A stretch of DNA of 64,000 nucleotides. Source: an uncultured Oscillospiraceae bacterium (GTDB taxonomy: Bacteria; Bacillota; Clostridia; Oscillospirales; Oscillospiraceae). The stretch is taken from the NCBI GenBank assembly GCA_947585425.1, contig CANPWZ010000008.1, forward strand, positions 1-64,000, given 5' to 3'. The first letter of the stretch is position 1. Every line of letters begins with the position of its first letter. The translations under genes were made by a program, and so were the position numbers. The notes under the pieces were generated by a model. That model was given only the letters and a program-made list of their open reading frames with translations. It searched no databases and had not been told where the DNA came from. Of the stretch, positions 1-7,967 are shown piece by piece.

Positions 1-55
1 GGAGCTGACCGCCAAACCCGCCGCCTTCGCGGCACAGCTGACCGGCGGCGAATAG
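1..55 (+). CDS. 3' end of an unidentified protein (partial)
   Basis: Only the last 17 residues and a TAG stop are present (in frame from base 2, ending in ...QLTGGE). This is too little to assign a family. It is called coding because an open frame runs into a stop followed at once by a strong hairpin terminator, which is what the end of a plus-strand gene looks like. The function is unknown. Confidence 0.45.
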   Translation, partial: ELTAKPAAFAAQLTGGE

Positions 56-59
56 CGCG

Positions 60-97
60 CAAAAGGGCGGGGGATCGCTGATCCCCCGCCCTTTTCT
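60..97. terminator. Bidirectional rho-independent terminator
   Basis: A perfect hairpin (AAAAGGGCGGGGGATC, loop GCT, then its complement) is flanked by A and T runs. It lies between a plus-strand gene end and the convergent minus-strand phosphatase gene, so it can end transcripts from both sides. Confidence 0.85.
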
Positions 98-103
98 ACC
101 TTT

Positions 104-757
104 TCACGTCGGGTCGATGATGGGCACCAAGTCGGCGGCGGTCTCCGCGATGTAATCCGCCCCGGCCGCCTCCAGCTCCGCCCGGCTGCCGTAGCCGAAC
201 AGCACTCCGGCGCTGGCGACGCCCACGGCCTTGGCCCCCAGGACGTCGTGCTCCCGATCTCCCACCATCAGGGGCCGGCCCTGGGGCATATCCAGCCGCT
301 CCAGGGCCGCGCCGATGATCTCCGCCTTGTCGCAGTGGGCCCCCTCCAGGTCGGCCCCGGCGACGACGGCGAAATAGCGGCTCAGATCGAAGTGGTCCAG
401 CACCCGCCGCACGAACACCTCCGGCTTGGAGGAGGCCACCGCCAGGGTCTTTCCCCGGGCCGTCAGCTCACGCAGCAGCTCCGGGATGCCGGGGTACACC
501 AGGTTCTCGTAGATGCCCCTGTCCCGGTAGTACTCCCGGTAAATTTCAACGGCTTTCTGTCCCTCCCCGGCGGGGAGGGACAGAAACCGCTCAAAGCTCT
601 CGTGCAGCGGCGGGCCGATGAAGCGGTTGAGGACGGACAGGTCGGCCACCTCCACGCCGTAGCGCTTCAACGCGTAGGCCACTGAGTTGCGGATGCCCTC
701 CCCCGAGTCGGTGAGGGTGCCGTCCAGATCGAACAGGATGGGGTCGAATCCGCTCAT
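104..757 (-). CDS. HAD superfamily phosphatase (phosphoglycolate phosphatase-like)
   Basis: 217 residues, the usual length of subfamily IA HAD phosphatases of the Gph/PpaX type. Motif I is DLDGTLTD near residue 10 with the nucleophile Asp, motif II is the Ser in AVASSKP, motif III is a conserved Lys before EIIGAAL, and motif IV is VGDREHD. A helical cap domain lies between motifs I and II. The substrate cannot be read from sequence; phosphoglycolate, pyrophosphate or sugar phosphates are all possible. The start lies one base after the stop of the upstream aldo/keto reductase gene and its ribosome site (GGAGGGG) is inside that gene, so the two are probably translationally coupled. Confidence 0.9.
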   Translation of the reverse strand: MSGFDPILFDLDGTLTDSGEGIRNSVAYALKRYGVEVADLSVLNRFIGPPLHESFERFLSLPAGEGQKAVEIYREYYRDRGIYENLVYPGIPELLRELTARGKTLAVASSKPEVFVRRVLDHFDLSRYFAVVAGADLEGAHCDKAEIIGAALERLDMPQGRPLMVGDREHDVLGAKAVGVASAGVLFGYGSRAELEAAGADYIAETAADLVPIIDPT

Positions 758-758
758 G

Positions 759-1874
759 TCACCCCTCCAGCAGGCCGGCGCACTTTTTCAGTTGGTCGAT
801 GACCGGCAGGTGCTGGGGGCACATCTTCTCGCACTGATGGCAGCCCACGCAGTCGGAGGCTTTGCCCCTGTCCGTCGTGGCGGCCTGGTAGTCCGCCTTT
901 GCCTCGGCGGTCTGGCCGCCCGTCAGGTGCTTGTTGGCGGCGGCGAAAATTTCCGGGATGGGGATGCGCTTGGGGCAGCCCTCCACGCAGTACCGGCAGG
1001 CGGTGCAGGGGATGGCGGCGGACTTGCCCAGAATATCCTGGGCCTTTTGGATGATGGCCCGCTCGTCATCGTTCAGGGGCTTGAAGTCCCCCATGAAGCC
1101 CAGATTGTCCTCCATCTGGGCCAGGCTGGACATGCCGGACAGCACGGTGACCACCCCGTCCAGGGAGGCGGCGAACCGAATGGCCCAGGAGGCGGGGGAG
1201 GCGTCGGGGGCGCAGCCGGCAAACAGCTTTTTCACCTCGGCCGGCGGGTCGGCCAGACGGCCTCCCTTCACCGGCTCCATGATGACGATGCCCTTGTTGT
1301 GCTTCCTCGCTACCTCGTAATTGGCCCGGGAGGTGACCTTGGGGTTCTCCCAGTCGGCGTAGTTGATCTGGAGCTGGACGAACTCGGCCTCCGGGTGCTC
1401 GGTGAGGAGCTTGTCCAGCAGCTCCGGCCCGTCGTGATAGGAGAAGCCGATGTGCCTGATGAGCCCCTTTTGCTTCTGCTCCTTCACAAAGTCCCACAGG
1501 CCGAACTTATCATACCGGCCCACATTGCCGGAGGACAGGGCGTGGAGGAGATAGTAGTCGAAATATCCCGCCCCGGTGCGCTTCAAACTGGTCTCAAGCT
1601 GCTTTTTGGCGGCCTTCTCCGTGGGGGCTACCATCACGTTCAGCTTGGAGGCCAGGGTGTAGCTCTCCCGGGGATGGCGGTCCACCAGGGCCTTTTTGGC
1701 CGCCGCCTCGGAGCCCACGTACACATAGGCGGTGTCAAAGTAGGTGAACCCCGCCTCCAGGAATTTGTCCACCATGGCGGCGGTCTGCTTCACGTCGATG
1801 CGCACCGTCACCGTGGGCAGCCGCATGAGGCCGAAGCCCAGCTTGGGGGTCTCTTTGCCGAAATAGTCGCTCAT
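759..1874 (-). CDS. Aldo/keto reductase with C-terminal 4Fe-4S ferredoxin domain
   Basis: 371 residues. The N-terminal two thirds form an aldo/keto reductase barrel (GFGLMRLP strand, the FDTAYVY segment with catalytic Asp and Tyr, Lys in ASKLNV, His in YLLHAL). The C-terminus carries two cysteine clusters, CTACRYCVEGCP and CVGCHQCEKMCP, expected to hold two 4Fe-4S clusters. This fusion is common in anaerobic Clostridia and suggests ferredoxin-linked electron transfer; the substrate is unknown. The start at 1874 is chosen because GGGAAG lies seven bases upstream; an in-frame ATG 12 codons earlier has no better site. It is the first gene of a two-gene operon with the HAD phosphatase. Confidence 0.9.
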   Translation of the reverse strand: MSDYFGKETPKLGFGLMRLPTVTVRIDVKQTAAMVDKFLEAGFTYFDTAYVYVGSEAAAKKALVDRHPRESYTLASKLNVMVAPTEKAAKKQLETSLKRTGAGYFDYYLLHALSSGNVGRYDKFGLWDFVKEQKQKGLIRHIGFSYHDGPELLDKLLTEHPEAEFVQLQINYADWENPKVTSRANYEVARKHNKGIVIMEPVKGGRLADPPAEVKKLFAGCAPDASPASWAIRFAASLDGVVTVLSGMSSLAQMEDNLGFMGDFKPLNDDERAIIQKAQDILGKSAAIPCTACRYCVEGCPKRIPIPEIFAAANKHLTGGQTAEAKADYQAATTDRGKASDCVGCHQCEKMCPQHLPVIDQLKKCAGLLEG

Positions 1875-1961
1875 AAGTACACTTCCCATCCGATTAGTTG
1901 TTGAGCACATGTATTATAACACACCCATCCGCTCCTGTCCATTGATTTTCTCCCGGCGGGA

Positions 1962-1990
1962 TTGCCTTTTGCCCGCGCATCCTGTATAAT
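1962..1990 (+). promoter_or_regulatory. Promoter of bile salt hydrolase gene
   Basis: TTGCCT and a perfect TATAAT are separated by 17 bases. The ATG of the hydrolase gene is 43 bases downstream, preceded by AGGGAGG. Confidence 0.8.
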
Positions 1991-2033
1991 CACTTTAATG
2001 TGTCCGAACATCAAACAGGGAGGTCTTTCGCCA

Positions 2034-3011
2034 ATGTGTACCGCTGTCTCTTTCCTCACCGATCACCACTATTTCGGCCGCAATCTGGATCTGGAGTTCT
2101 CCTACAACGAGACGGTCACCGTCACCCCCCGGAACTATCCCTTCCGGTTCCGCCGGATGGGGGAGAGGCCCTCCCACTTCGCCATGATCGGCATGGCCTA
2201 CGTGGCGGAGGGCTATCCCCTTTACTACGACGCGGTGAACGAGAAGGGCCTGGGCATGGCGGGGCTCAACTTCCCCGGCAACGCGGTCTATCTGCCCGAG
2301 GCGGAGGGGAAGGACAACGTGGCCCCCTTCGAGTTCATCCCCTGGGTGCTGGGCCAGTGCGCCACCGTGGCCGAGGCAAAGGCCCTGCTGGACAGGATCA
2401 ATCTGGCCGCCATCAACTTTAGCGAGCAGCTCCCCGCCTCCCCCCTCCACTGGATCATCTCCGACCGGGAGGAGTGCGTCGTGGCCGAGCCCATGGCGGA
2501 CGGCCTGCGGATCTATGAGGACCCGGTGAAGGTCCTCACCAACAACCCGCCCTTCGACTTCCACCTGCTGAACCTGGCCAACTACATGGGCTGCACCCGG
2601 GAGGAGGCCACCGACCGCTTCGCCTCCGAGCTGGACCTCCCCCTGGCCGCTTACAGCCGGGGCATGGGCGGCATGGGCATCCCCGGCGACCTGTCCTCCG
2701 CCTCCCGGTTCGTGAAGGCGGCCTTCACCCGGGCCAACTCGGTGTGCGAAAAGGACGCCTGCTCCAGCATCAGCCAGTTCTTCCACATCCTCGGCTCGGT
2801 GGCCCAGCAGATGGGCTGCTGCCGGGTGGGGCACAAATTTGAGTACACCATCTACTCCTCCTGCTGTGACACCGACGCCGGCGTCTATTACTACACCACC
2901 TATGAGAACAGCCAGATCACCGGCGTGGACATGCGCAGAGAGGATCTGGACGGCGACCAGCTGGTGAGCTATCCCCTGGTGACCGGCCAGAAGATCAACA
3001 TGGTGAACTGA
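2034..3011 (+). CDS. bsh: Bile salt hydrolase / choloylglycine hydrolase family
   Basis: 325 residues, typical for bile salt hydrolases (Ntn-hydrolase fold, PVA/CGH family), which cleave the amide bond between the steroid core and glycine or taurine. The chosen start gives Met-Cys-Thr, so removing Met exposes the nucleophilic Cys2. An in-frame upstream Met would bury it. Conserved family segments are YFGRNLDLEFSY (Arg and Asp), NEKGLGMAGLNFPGNA, VLTNNPPFDFHLLNL and the late Arg in SSASRFVKAAF. There is no signal peptide, so it is cytoplasmic. A strong promoter lies directly upstream and a MATE exporter follows 22 bases downstream, probably in the same transcript. A penicillin V acylase role is less likely given the tyrosine-poor active-site segments. 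Confidence 0.88.
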   Translation: MCTAVSFLTDHHYFGRNLDLEFSYNETVTVTPRNYPFRFRRMGERPSHFAMIGMAYVAEGYPLYYDAVNEKGLGMAGLNFPGNAVYLPEAEGKDNVAPFEFIPWVLGQCATVAEAKALLDRINLAAINFSEQLPASPLHWIISDREECVVAEPMADGLRIYEDPVKVLTNNPPFDFHLLNLANYMGCTREEATDRFASELDLPLAAYSRGMGGMGIPGDLSSASRFVKAAFTRANSVCEKDACSSISQFFHILGSVAQQMGCCRVGHKFEYTIYSSCCDTDAGVYYYTTYENSQITGVDMRREDLDGDQLVSYPLVTGQKINMVN

Positions 3012-3033
3012 ACTGACAGGACGTGACCGCTCT

Positions 3034-4413
3034 ATGAACAGCCCCTCCCAGGCCTCAAAGGAGACCTTTTTTACCCACGACCCCGCCTTTTACAAGACGT
3101 TTTTCGTCATGGCGGCGGCGGTGGTGCTGCAAAACCTGGTGGCGTACAGCGTCAACATGGCGGACAACATCATGCTGGGGAAATACGCCGAGGTGGCCCT
3201 GGACGGGGCCGCCACCGTCAACCAGGTGTTCTTCATGGTCCAGCAGTTCGCCCTGTCGGTGGGGAACACCCTGGTGGCTATCTCCGCCCAGTACTGGGGC
3301 CAGAGGCGGGTGGAGCCCATCCGCACCCTCACCGGCATCGCCCTGAAGCTGTCGGCGGCCATCGGCGGGGTGCTGGTGGCCGTCTGCGTGCTGTTCCCCC
3401 GGCCCCTGCTGCGCCTGTTCACGGGCTCCGACGCCATCATCGCCCAGGGCATGGAGTACCTGTCCGTCATCCAGTGGACCTTCCTTCTGTATATGATCTC
3501 CAACACCCTGTACGCGGCGCTCCGCAGCGTGGGGACGGTGAACATCTCCTTCTACATCTCCATCGTGTCCCTGGTGGTGAACGTGGGGGTGAACTACACC
3601 CTGATCTTCGGCAAGTTCGGCTTCCCGGAGATGGGGGTGCGGGGGGCCGCCGTCGGCACCCTCATCGCCCGGGTGCTGGAGCTGGCCATCGTACTGTTCT
3701 ATGTGGCCCGGGTGGACAAAAAGCTGCGGCTGTTTGCCGGCCCCTGGTGGAAGGGCGACGCCGCCCTCCGGCGGGACTTCACCAGGGTCTATCTGCCCAA
3801 CATGTGCTCCCAGGTGCTGTGGGGGGTGTCGGTGCCCATGCAGACCGCCATCCTGGGCCATCTGTCCGACGCCGCCATCGCCGCAAACTCGGTGGCCACC
3901 ACCTTCTATCAGTACCTGAAGGTCATCGTCATGGGCCTGTCCTCCACCACCGCCGTGATGATCGGCACCGCCATCGGCAGGGGAGACCTGGCCCGGGTCA
4001 AATCGGACGCCCGCTCCATGAGCGCCGTCAACCTGGGGGTGGGGGTGATCCTGGGCGCGGCGCTGGTGCTGCTCCGCCGGCCCCTGCTGTCCATGTACAG
4101 CCTGTCGGAGGAGACCACCGCCATGGCCCTGGATCTCATCGCCATCATGGGGGTGGTGATGGTGGGGATGTCCTACCAGATGCCCACCAGCTTCGGGGTC
4201 ATCCAGGGCGCGGGGGACGCCAAATTCGTCATGAAGATGAACATGATCTCCACCTGGCTCATCGTCATGCCCCTGTCCTTCCTGTCCGCCTTTGTGCTTC
4301 ACTGGCCGGTGGAGGCGGTGGTCATGGTGATCCAGTCCGACCAGATCTTCAAGGGGCTGCCCACCTTCCTCCACTTCCGCAAGTACAACTGGATCAAAAA
4401 GCTCACCCAGTGA
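3034..4413 (+). CDS. MATE family efflux transporter
   Basis: 459 residues with about twelve hydrophobic helices in two repeated halves, the layout of MATE Na+ or H+ coupled drug exporters. Family-like segments include DNIMLGKYAEVALDGA near residue 40 and the second-half counterpart around NSVATTFYQYLK. It starts 22 bases after the bile salt hydrolase stop with no terminator between, so it should be co-transcribed with it. The pairing suggests, by inference only, export of bile acids or another toxic compound. Its substrate cannot be told from sequence. A terminator follows. Confidence 0.9.
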   Translation: MNSPSQASKETFFTHDPAFYKTFFVMAAAVVLQNLVAYSVNMADNIMLGKYAEVALDGAATVNQVFFMVQQFALSVGNTLVAISAQYWGQRRVEPIRTLTGIALKLSAAIGGVLVAVCVLFPRPLLRLFTGSDAIIAQGMEYLSVIQWTFLLYMISNTLYAALRSVGTVNISFYISIVSLVVNVGVNYTLIFGKFGFPEMGVRGAAVGTLIARVLELAIVLFYVARVDKKLRLFAGPWWKGDAALRRDFTRVYLPNMCSQVLWGVSVPMQTAILGHLSDAAIAANSVATTFYQYLKVIVMGLSSTTAVMIGTAIGRGDLARVKSDARSMSAVNLGVGVILGAALVLLRRPLLSMYSLSEETTAMALDLIAIMGVVMVGMSYQMPTSFGVIQGAGDAKFVMKMNMISTWLIVMPLSFLSAFVLHWPVEAVVMVIQSDQIFKGLPTFLHFRKYNWIKKLTQ

Positions 4414-4470
4414 GCGCGAAAGGGCCGCGCCGGGACAGGACAGCGGACGGGGCCCGGCGCCGATGGCGCG

Positions 4471-4506
4471 AAAAGAGGCGCGGAGCATCGCTCCGCGCCT
4501 TTTTGA
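4471..4506. terminator. Bidirectional terminator between MATE and transketolase genes
   Basis: A ten-base-pair stem (AGGCGCGGAG, loop CATCG, complement) is preceded by AAAA and followed by TTTTT. It lies between two convergent genes. Confidence 0.85.
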
Positions 4507-4513
4507 TACTCTG

Positions 4514-5452
4514 TCAGAAGGACTTGACCACCTCGGCGATATGCTCCGCGGACAGGCCAAACTCCTTCAGCAGCGCCGCCGCCGGGCCGGAGTGGCCGAA
4601 CACATCGTTGACGCCCACTCGCTTCACCTTGCAGGGCACGCCGCTCTCGGCGATCACCGCGCACACCGCCTCGCCCAGCCCGCCGATAATGGAGTGCTCC
4701 TCGGCGGTGACGATCTTCCCGCACTCTCTGGCGGCCTTCAGCACCAGCTCCTCGTCCAGCGGCTTGATGGTGGCCATGTTGATGACCCGGGCGTGGACGC
4801 CCTGTTCCGCCAGCAGCTTCGCAGCCTCCATCGCCTCGTAGACCATGAGGCCGGTGGCGATGATGGCCACGTCGCCGCCCTCCGCCAGCACCTCGCCTTT
4901 GCCGATGGTGAAGGAGTAGTCGGGCCGGTGCTCGAACACAGGCACCGGGGAGCGGCCCAGCCGGATATACACCGGGCCGTTGTACGCATAGGCGGCCTTG
5001 ACCATGGCCTGGGCCTCCACGTCGTCCGCGGGGCACATGACCACCATGCCGGGGATGGAGCGCATCAGCGCGAAGTCCTCGCAGCACTGGTGGGACGCGC
5101 CGTCCTCGCCCACGGAGATACCCGCGTGGGAGGCGCAGATCTTTACATTCAGGCGGGGATAGCCGATGGAGTTGCGGATCTGCTCATAGGCCCGGCCCGA
5201 GGCGAACATGGCAAAGCTGGAGGCGAAGGGCACCAGCCCCATGGTGGCGGCGCCGGCGGCCACCGCCATCATATTCGCCTCGGCGATGCCGCAGTTGAAG
5301 TGCCGGTCGGGGAATTCCCTGCGAAACATGCCGGTTTTAGTGGAGTCGGCCAGATCAGCGTCAAAAACGATGATTTCAGGATGGGTCGCGCCCAGTTCTT
5401 TCAGGGCGTTGCCGTAGCTCTCACGGGTGGCGATCTTTTTCACTTCGCTCAT
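4514..5452 (-). CDS. Transketolase C-terminal subunit
   Basis: 312 residues covering the pyrimidine-binding and C-terminal domains of transketolase (KKIATRESYGNAL start, DADLADSTKTG, FNCGIAEANM with the catalytic Glu, and the transketolase C-terminal domain from about residue 190). Together with the neighbouring N-terminal subunit it makes one complete TPP-dependent enzyme, moving two-carbon units in the non-oxidative pentose phosphate pathway. The split form is widespread in Clostridia and Archaea. The gene starts one base after the stop of the N-terminal subunit. ATG 5452 is preferred because the earlier in-frame region overlaps the partner and lacks homology. Confidence 0.92.
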   Translation of the reverse strand: MSEVKKIATRESYGNALKELGATHPEIIVFDADLADSTKTGMFRREFPDRHFNCGIAEANMMAVAAGAATMGLVPFASSFAMFASGRAYEQIRNSIGYPRLNVKICASHAGISVGEDGASHQCCEDFALMRSIPGMVVMCPADDVEAQAMVKAAYAYNGPVYIRLGRSPVPVFEHRPDYSFTIGKGEVLAEGGDVAIIATGLMVYEAMEAAKLLAEQGVHARVINMATIKPLDEELVLKAARECGKIVTAEEHSIIGGLGEAVCAVIAESGVPCKVKRVGVNDVFGHSGPAAALLKEFGLSAEHIAEVVKSF

Positions 5453-5453
5453 C

Positions 5454-6299
5454 TCACATCGCCTCCAGTTCCGCCAGCTTCTGATCCAGCTCCGCCATAG
5501 CCTGCTCATATTCCGCGTCGTTGGGGCCCTTGCCGTGCCAGCCCACCTGATCCTCCATAAAGCTGATGCCCTTGCCCTTGGTGGTCTTCATCACGATGGC
5601 GAATGGCACGCCCTTGGTCTCTCTCGCTCTGGCAAAGGCCGCCTCCATCTGATCGAAGTCGTGGCCGTCGATCTCAACCACCTCGAACCCAAAGGCCTTC
5701 ACCTTGTCCACGATGGGATAGGGGCTCATCACCTGGTCGATGGGGCCGTCGATCTGCAGGCCGTTATTGTCGATGATGACGCACAGATTGTCCAGCTTGT
5801 AGTGGTGGGCGAACATGAGCGCTTCCCAGACCTCGCCCTCCTCGATCTCGCCGTCGCCAAGCAGGGTGTAGACCCGGCAGGAGTTGCCCTGCACCCGTGC
5901 CGCCAGCGCCATGCCCGCCGCCACGGAAATGCCCTGGCCCAGAGAGCCGGTGGACATATCCACGCCGGGGACCATATCCATGTTGGGGTGGCCCTGGAGG
6001 TAACTGTCGATGTGGCGCAGGGTCTTCAGATCCTCCCAGGGGAAGAAGCCCCGCAGCGCAAGCGCGGCATACAGGCCGGGGGCGGTGTGGCCCTTGGACA
6101 GGACGAAGCGGTCGCGCTCCGGCATTTTGGGGTTGGCGGGGTCGACGTTCAGTTCCTTGAAGTACAGGTAGGTGAACAGATCGGCGGCGGACATACTTCC
6201 GCCGGGGTGACCGGACTTGGCTGCGTGGGTGCCCTCGATGATCCCCATGCGGACCCGGCAGGCGGCGATCTGTAACTGCTTCTTTTCCTCTGGTGTCAT
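5454..6299 (-). CDS. Transketolase N-terminal (TPP-binding) subunit
   Basis: 281 residues forming the pyrophosphate-binding half of a two-subunit transketolase. The signature GTHAAKSGHPGGS is near residue 20, the TPP motif GDGEIEEGEVWEAL with a downstream NN is near residue 140, and SKGHTAPGLYAAL is also present. The start at 6299 has GGAAGG about ten bases upstream and removes 36 unconserved residues. A promoter is visible at 6379-6407, so this is the first gene of the pair. It works with the C-terminal subunit encoded next to it to transfer ketol groups between sugar phosphates. Confidence 0.92.
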   Translation of the reverse strand: MTPEEKKQLQIAACRVRMGIIEGTHAAKSGHPGGSMSAADLFTYLYFKELNVDPANPKMPERDRFVLSKGHTAPGLYAALALRGFFPWEDLKTLRHIDSYLQGHPNMDMVPGVDMSTGSLGQGISVAAGMALAARVQGNSCRVYTLLGDGEIEEGEVWEALMFAHHYKLDNLCVIIDNNGLQIDGPIDQVMSPYPIVDKVKAFGFEVVEIDGHDFDQMEAAFARARETKGVPFAIVMKTTKGKGISFMEDQVGWHGKGPNDAEYEQAMAELDQKLAELEAM

Positions 6300-6378
6300 T
6301 TTCTCAGTCCTTCCCGGCCTTTTCTGCCCGTAGCAGGCATTGGGCCGCGTTTGCGGGTGTAGTGCTTGTCCCGCGTAA

Positions 6379-6407
6379 AGCATACCAAACTGCCGGAAGG
6401 ATGTCAA
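6379..6407 (-). promoter_or_regulatory. Promoter of split transketolase operon
   Basis: On the minus strand TTGACA (6407-6402) and TATGCT (6384-6379) are separated by 17 bases. Confidence 0.8.
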
Positions 6408-6435
6408 TATCGGCGATTGCGGAAGGTCCTCGCCA

Positions 6436-6491
6436 AATAAAAACGCCGGCTTCCCTGTGCTTCCTGACGAAAGCGGAGGAAAATCGGCGTT
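6436..6491 (-). terminator. Probable terminator of tRNA-Arg
   Basis: Reading the minus strand after the tRNA 3' end, AAACGCCG pairs with CGGCGTTTTT across a partly paired internal segment, and the second arm ends in a T run. Confidence 0.5.
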
Positions 6492-6492
6492 T

Positions 6493-6569
6493 TGGCACCC
6501 CGAACTGGATTCGAACCAGCGGCCTACCGCTTAGGAGGCGGTCGCTCTATCCTGCTGAGCTATCGGGGC
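6493..6569 (-). tRNA. tRNA-Arg, anticodon CCU
   Basis: A 77-base cloverleaf can be folded by hand: acceptor GCCCCGA pairs with TCGGGGT (first pair G-T); D arm GCTC/GAGC; anticodon arm ACCGC/GCGGT with loop CTCCTAA, giving anticodon CCT; five-base variable loop; T arm GCTGG/CCAGT with TTCGAAT; discriminator G and an encoded CCA. It reads AGG arginine codons. A near-consensus promoter lies just upstream. Confidence 0.95.
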
Positions 6570-6579
6570 GTGCTACGCT

Positions 6580-6608
6580 ATTTTACTCAATTTCGGGCCC
6601 GATGTCAA
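6580..6608 (-). promoter_or_regulatory. Promoter of tRNA-Arg
   Basis: On the minus strand a perfect TTGACA and TAAAAT are separated by 17 bases, ten bases ahead of the tRNA. Confidence 0.85.
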
Positions 6609-6622
6609 TCGGTTGTTTTCAG

Positions 6623-6651
6623 TTGACGTTTCCGCCCTTTGGGGGTAAAAT
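6623..6651 (+). promoter_or_regulatory. Promoter of cinA
   Basis: TTGACG and TAAAAT are separated by 17 bases. The ATG of cinA is 33 bases downstream. Confidence 0.75.
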
Positions 6652-6683
6652 AAAAAATAATCTTCAGAAAAGGGGCGCATCTC

Positions 6684-7940
6684 ATGAGCCACACCGTGGA
6701 GCTGCTGTGCGTGGGCACCGAGCTGCTGCTGGGCAACATCCTGAACACCGACGCCCGGGACCTGAGCCGGGAGCTCACCGCCCTGGGGCTCAACGTCCGC
6801 TATCACTCGGTGGTGGGGGACAACCCGGAGCGGCTGAAGGCGGCGGTGGCCATTGCCCGGGAGCGGGCCGATGTGATCATCACCACCGGCGGCCTGGGCC
6901 CCACCTGCGACGACCTCACCAAGCAGACCCTGGCGGAGGCCTTTGGCAAAGAGCTGGTGTTCCACCCCGAGTGCGCCGCTCAGATCGAGGCGTTTTTCAC
7001 CAAAATGGGCCGGCGGATGACTGACAACAACCTCCAGCAGGCATACCTGCCGGAGGGCTGCACCATCCTGGACAACGCCTGGGGCACCGCCCCCGGCTGC
7101 GCCTTCGAGAGCGGCGGGAACTACGTGGTCATGCTGCCCGGCCCGCCCAGAGAGTGCCTCCCCATGTTCCGGGAGCGGGCTGTGCCCTGGCTGGCCCGTC
7201 TGAGCGAGGGGGTCATCCGCTCGCGCACCCTCCGGGTGTTCGGCATGGGGGAGTCGGAGGTGGAATCCCTGCTCCGGGAGCGGATGAACCAACTGACCAA
7301 TCCCACCCTGGCCCCCTACGCCAAGGAGGGGGAGGTGGAGCTCCGCATTACCGCCAAGGCGGACACGGCGGAGCAGGCCGCCGCCCTCATCGCCCCGGTG
7401 GAGGCGGAGGTCCGGGCCCTCCTGGGCCGGAGGGTCTACGGCGCGGACGTGTCCGGGCTGGAGCAGGTGGTGCTGGAGGGCCTGAAGGCCCGGGGCCTCA
7501 CCATGGGTACGGCGGAGAGCTGCACCGGCGGGCTCATCGCCAAGCGGATGACCGATCTGGCCGGCTCCTCCGCCGTTTTGAAGGGCGGGATCGTCAGCTA
7601 TGCCAACGAGGCCAAAGCCGATGTGCTGGGGGTGTCCCGGGCGCTGCTGGATGAAAAGGGCGCGGTGTGCGCGGATGTGGCGGAACAGATGGCAAAGGGC
7701 GCCCGGCGGGTCCTGGGCTGCGACCTGGCCGTGTCCGTCACCGGCGTGGCCGGCCCGGACAGCGACGAGCGGGGCAACCCTGTGGGCCTGGTCTATGTGG
7801 CCCTGGCCGCCCCGGAGGGCGTCCAGGTGCGGGAACTCCACCTGGCCCGGGCGGTGGAGGGCCGGTTCTGGGTCCGCACCATGGCCGCCAACCACGCGCT
7901 GGACCTGATCCGCCGCTGGCTGGAGGACCATCCCGCGTAA
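6684..7940 (+). CDS. cinA: CinA family protein (nicotinamide-nucleotide amidase)
   Basis: 418 residues, the standard length of full CinA. The N-terminal molybdopterin-binding-like domain (about 1-170) starts VELLCVGTELLLGN and contains TTGGLGPTCDD. The C-terminal amidase domain (about 255-415) has the AESCTGGLIAKR motif with its catalytic Ser, and GPDSDERGNPVGLVY. Such proteins hydrolyse NMN and ADP-ribose, recycling by-products of pyridine nucleotides; a link to competence is known only in some Firmicutes. The gene has its own promoter and a purine-rich AAAGGGG ribosome site. A secreted protein gene follows 27 bases later, probably in the same transcript. Confidence 0.93.
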   Translation: MSHTVELLCVGTELLLGNILNTDARDLSRELTALGLNVRYHSVVGDNPERLKAAVAIARERADVIITTGGLGPTCDDLTKQTLAEAFGKELVFHPECAAQIEAFFTKMGRRMTDNNLQQAYLPEGCTILDNAWGTAPGCAFESGGNYVVMLPGPPRECLPMFRERAVPWLARLSEGVIRSRTLRVFGMGESEVESLLRERMNQLTNPTLAPYAKEGEVELRITAKADTAEQAAALIAPVEAEVRALLGRRVYGADVSGLEQVVLEGLKARGLTMGTAESCTGGLIAKRMTDLAGSSAVLKGGIVSYANEAKADVLGVSRALLDEKGAVCADVAEQMAKGARRVLGCDLAVSVTGVAGPDSDERGNPVGLVYVALAAPEGVQVRELHLARAVEGRFWVRTMAANHALDLIRRWLEDHPA

Positions 7941-7967
7941 AACAGCTTTTGGAAAGGAGGCCGCGCC

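Noticed and set aside
4514-6299. Transketolase broken into two by mutation
   Set aside because: Two-subunit transketolase is a normal clostridial arrangement. Domain borders match and each gene has a start.
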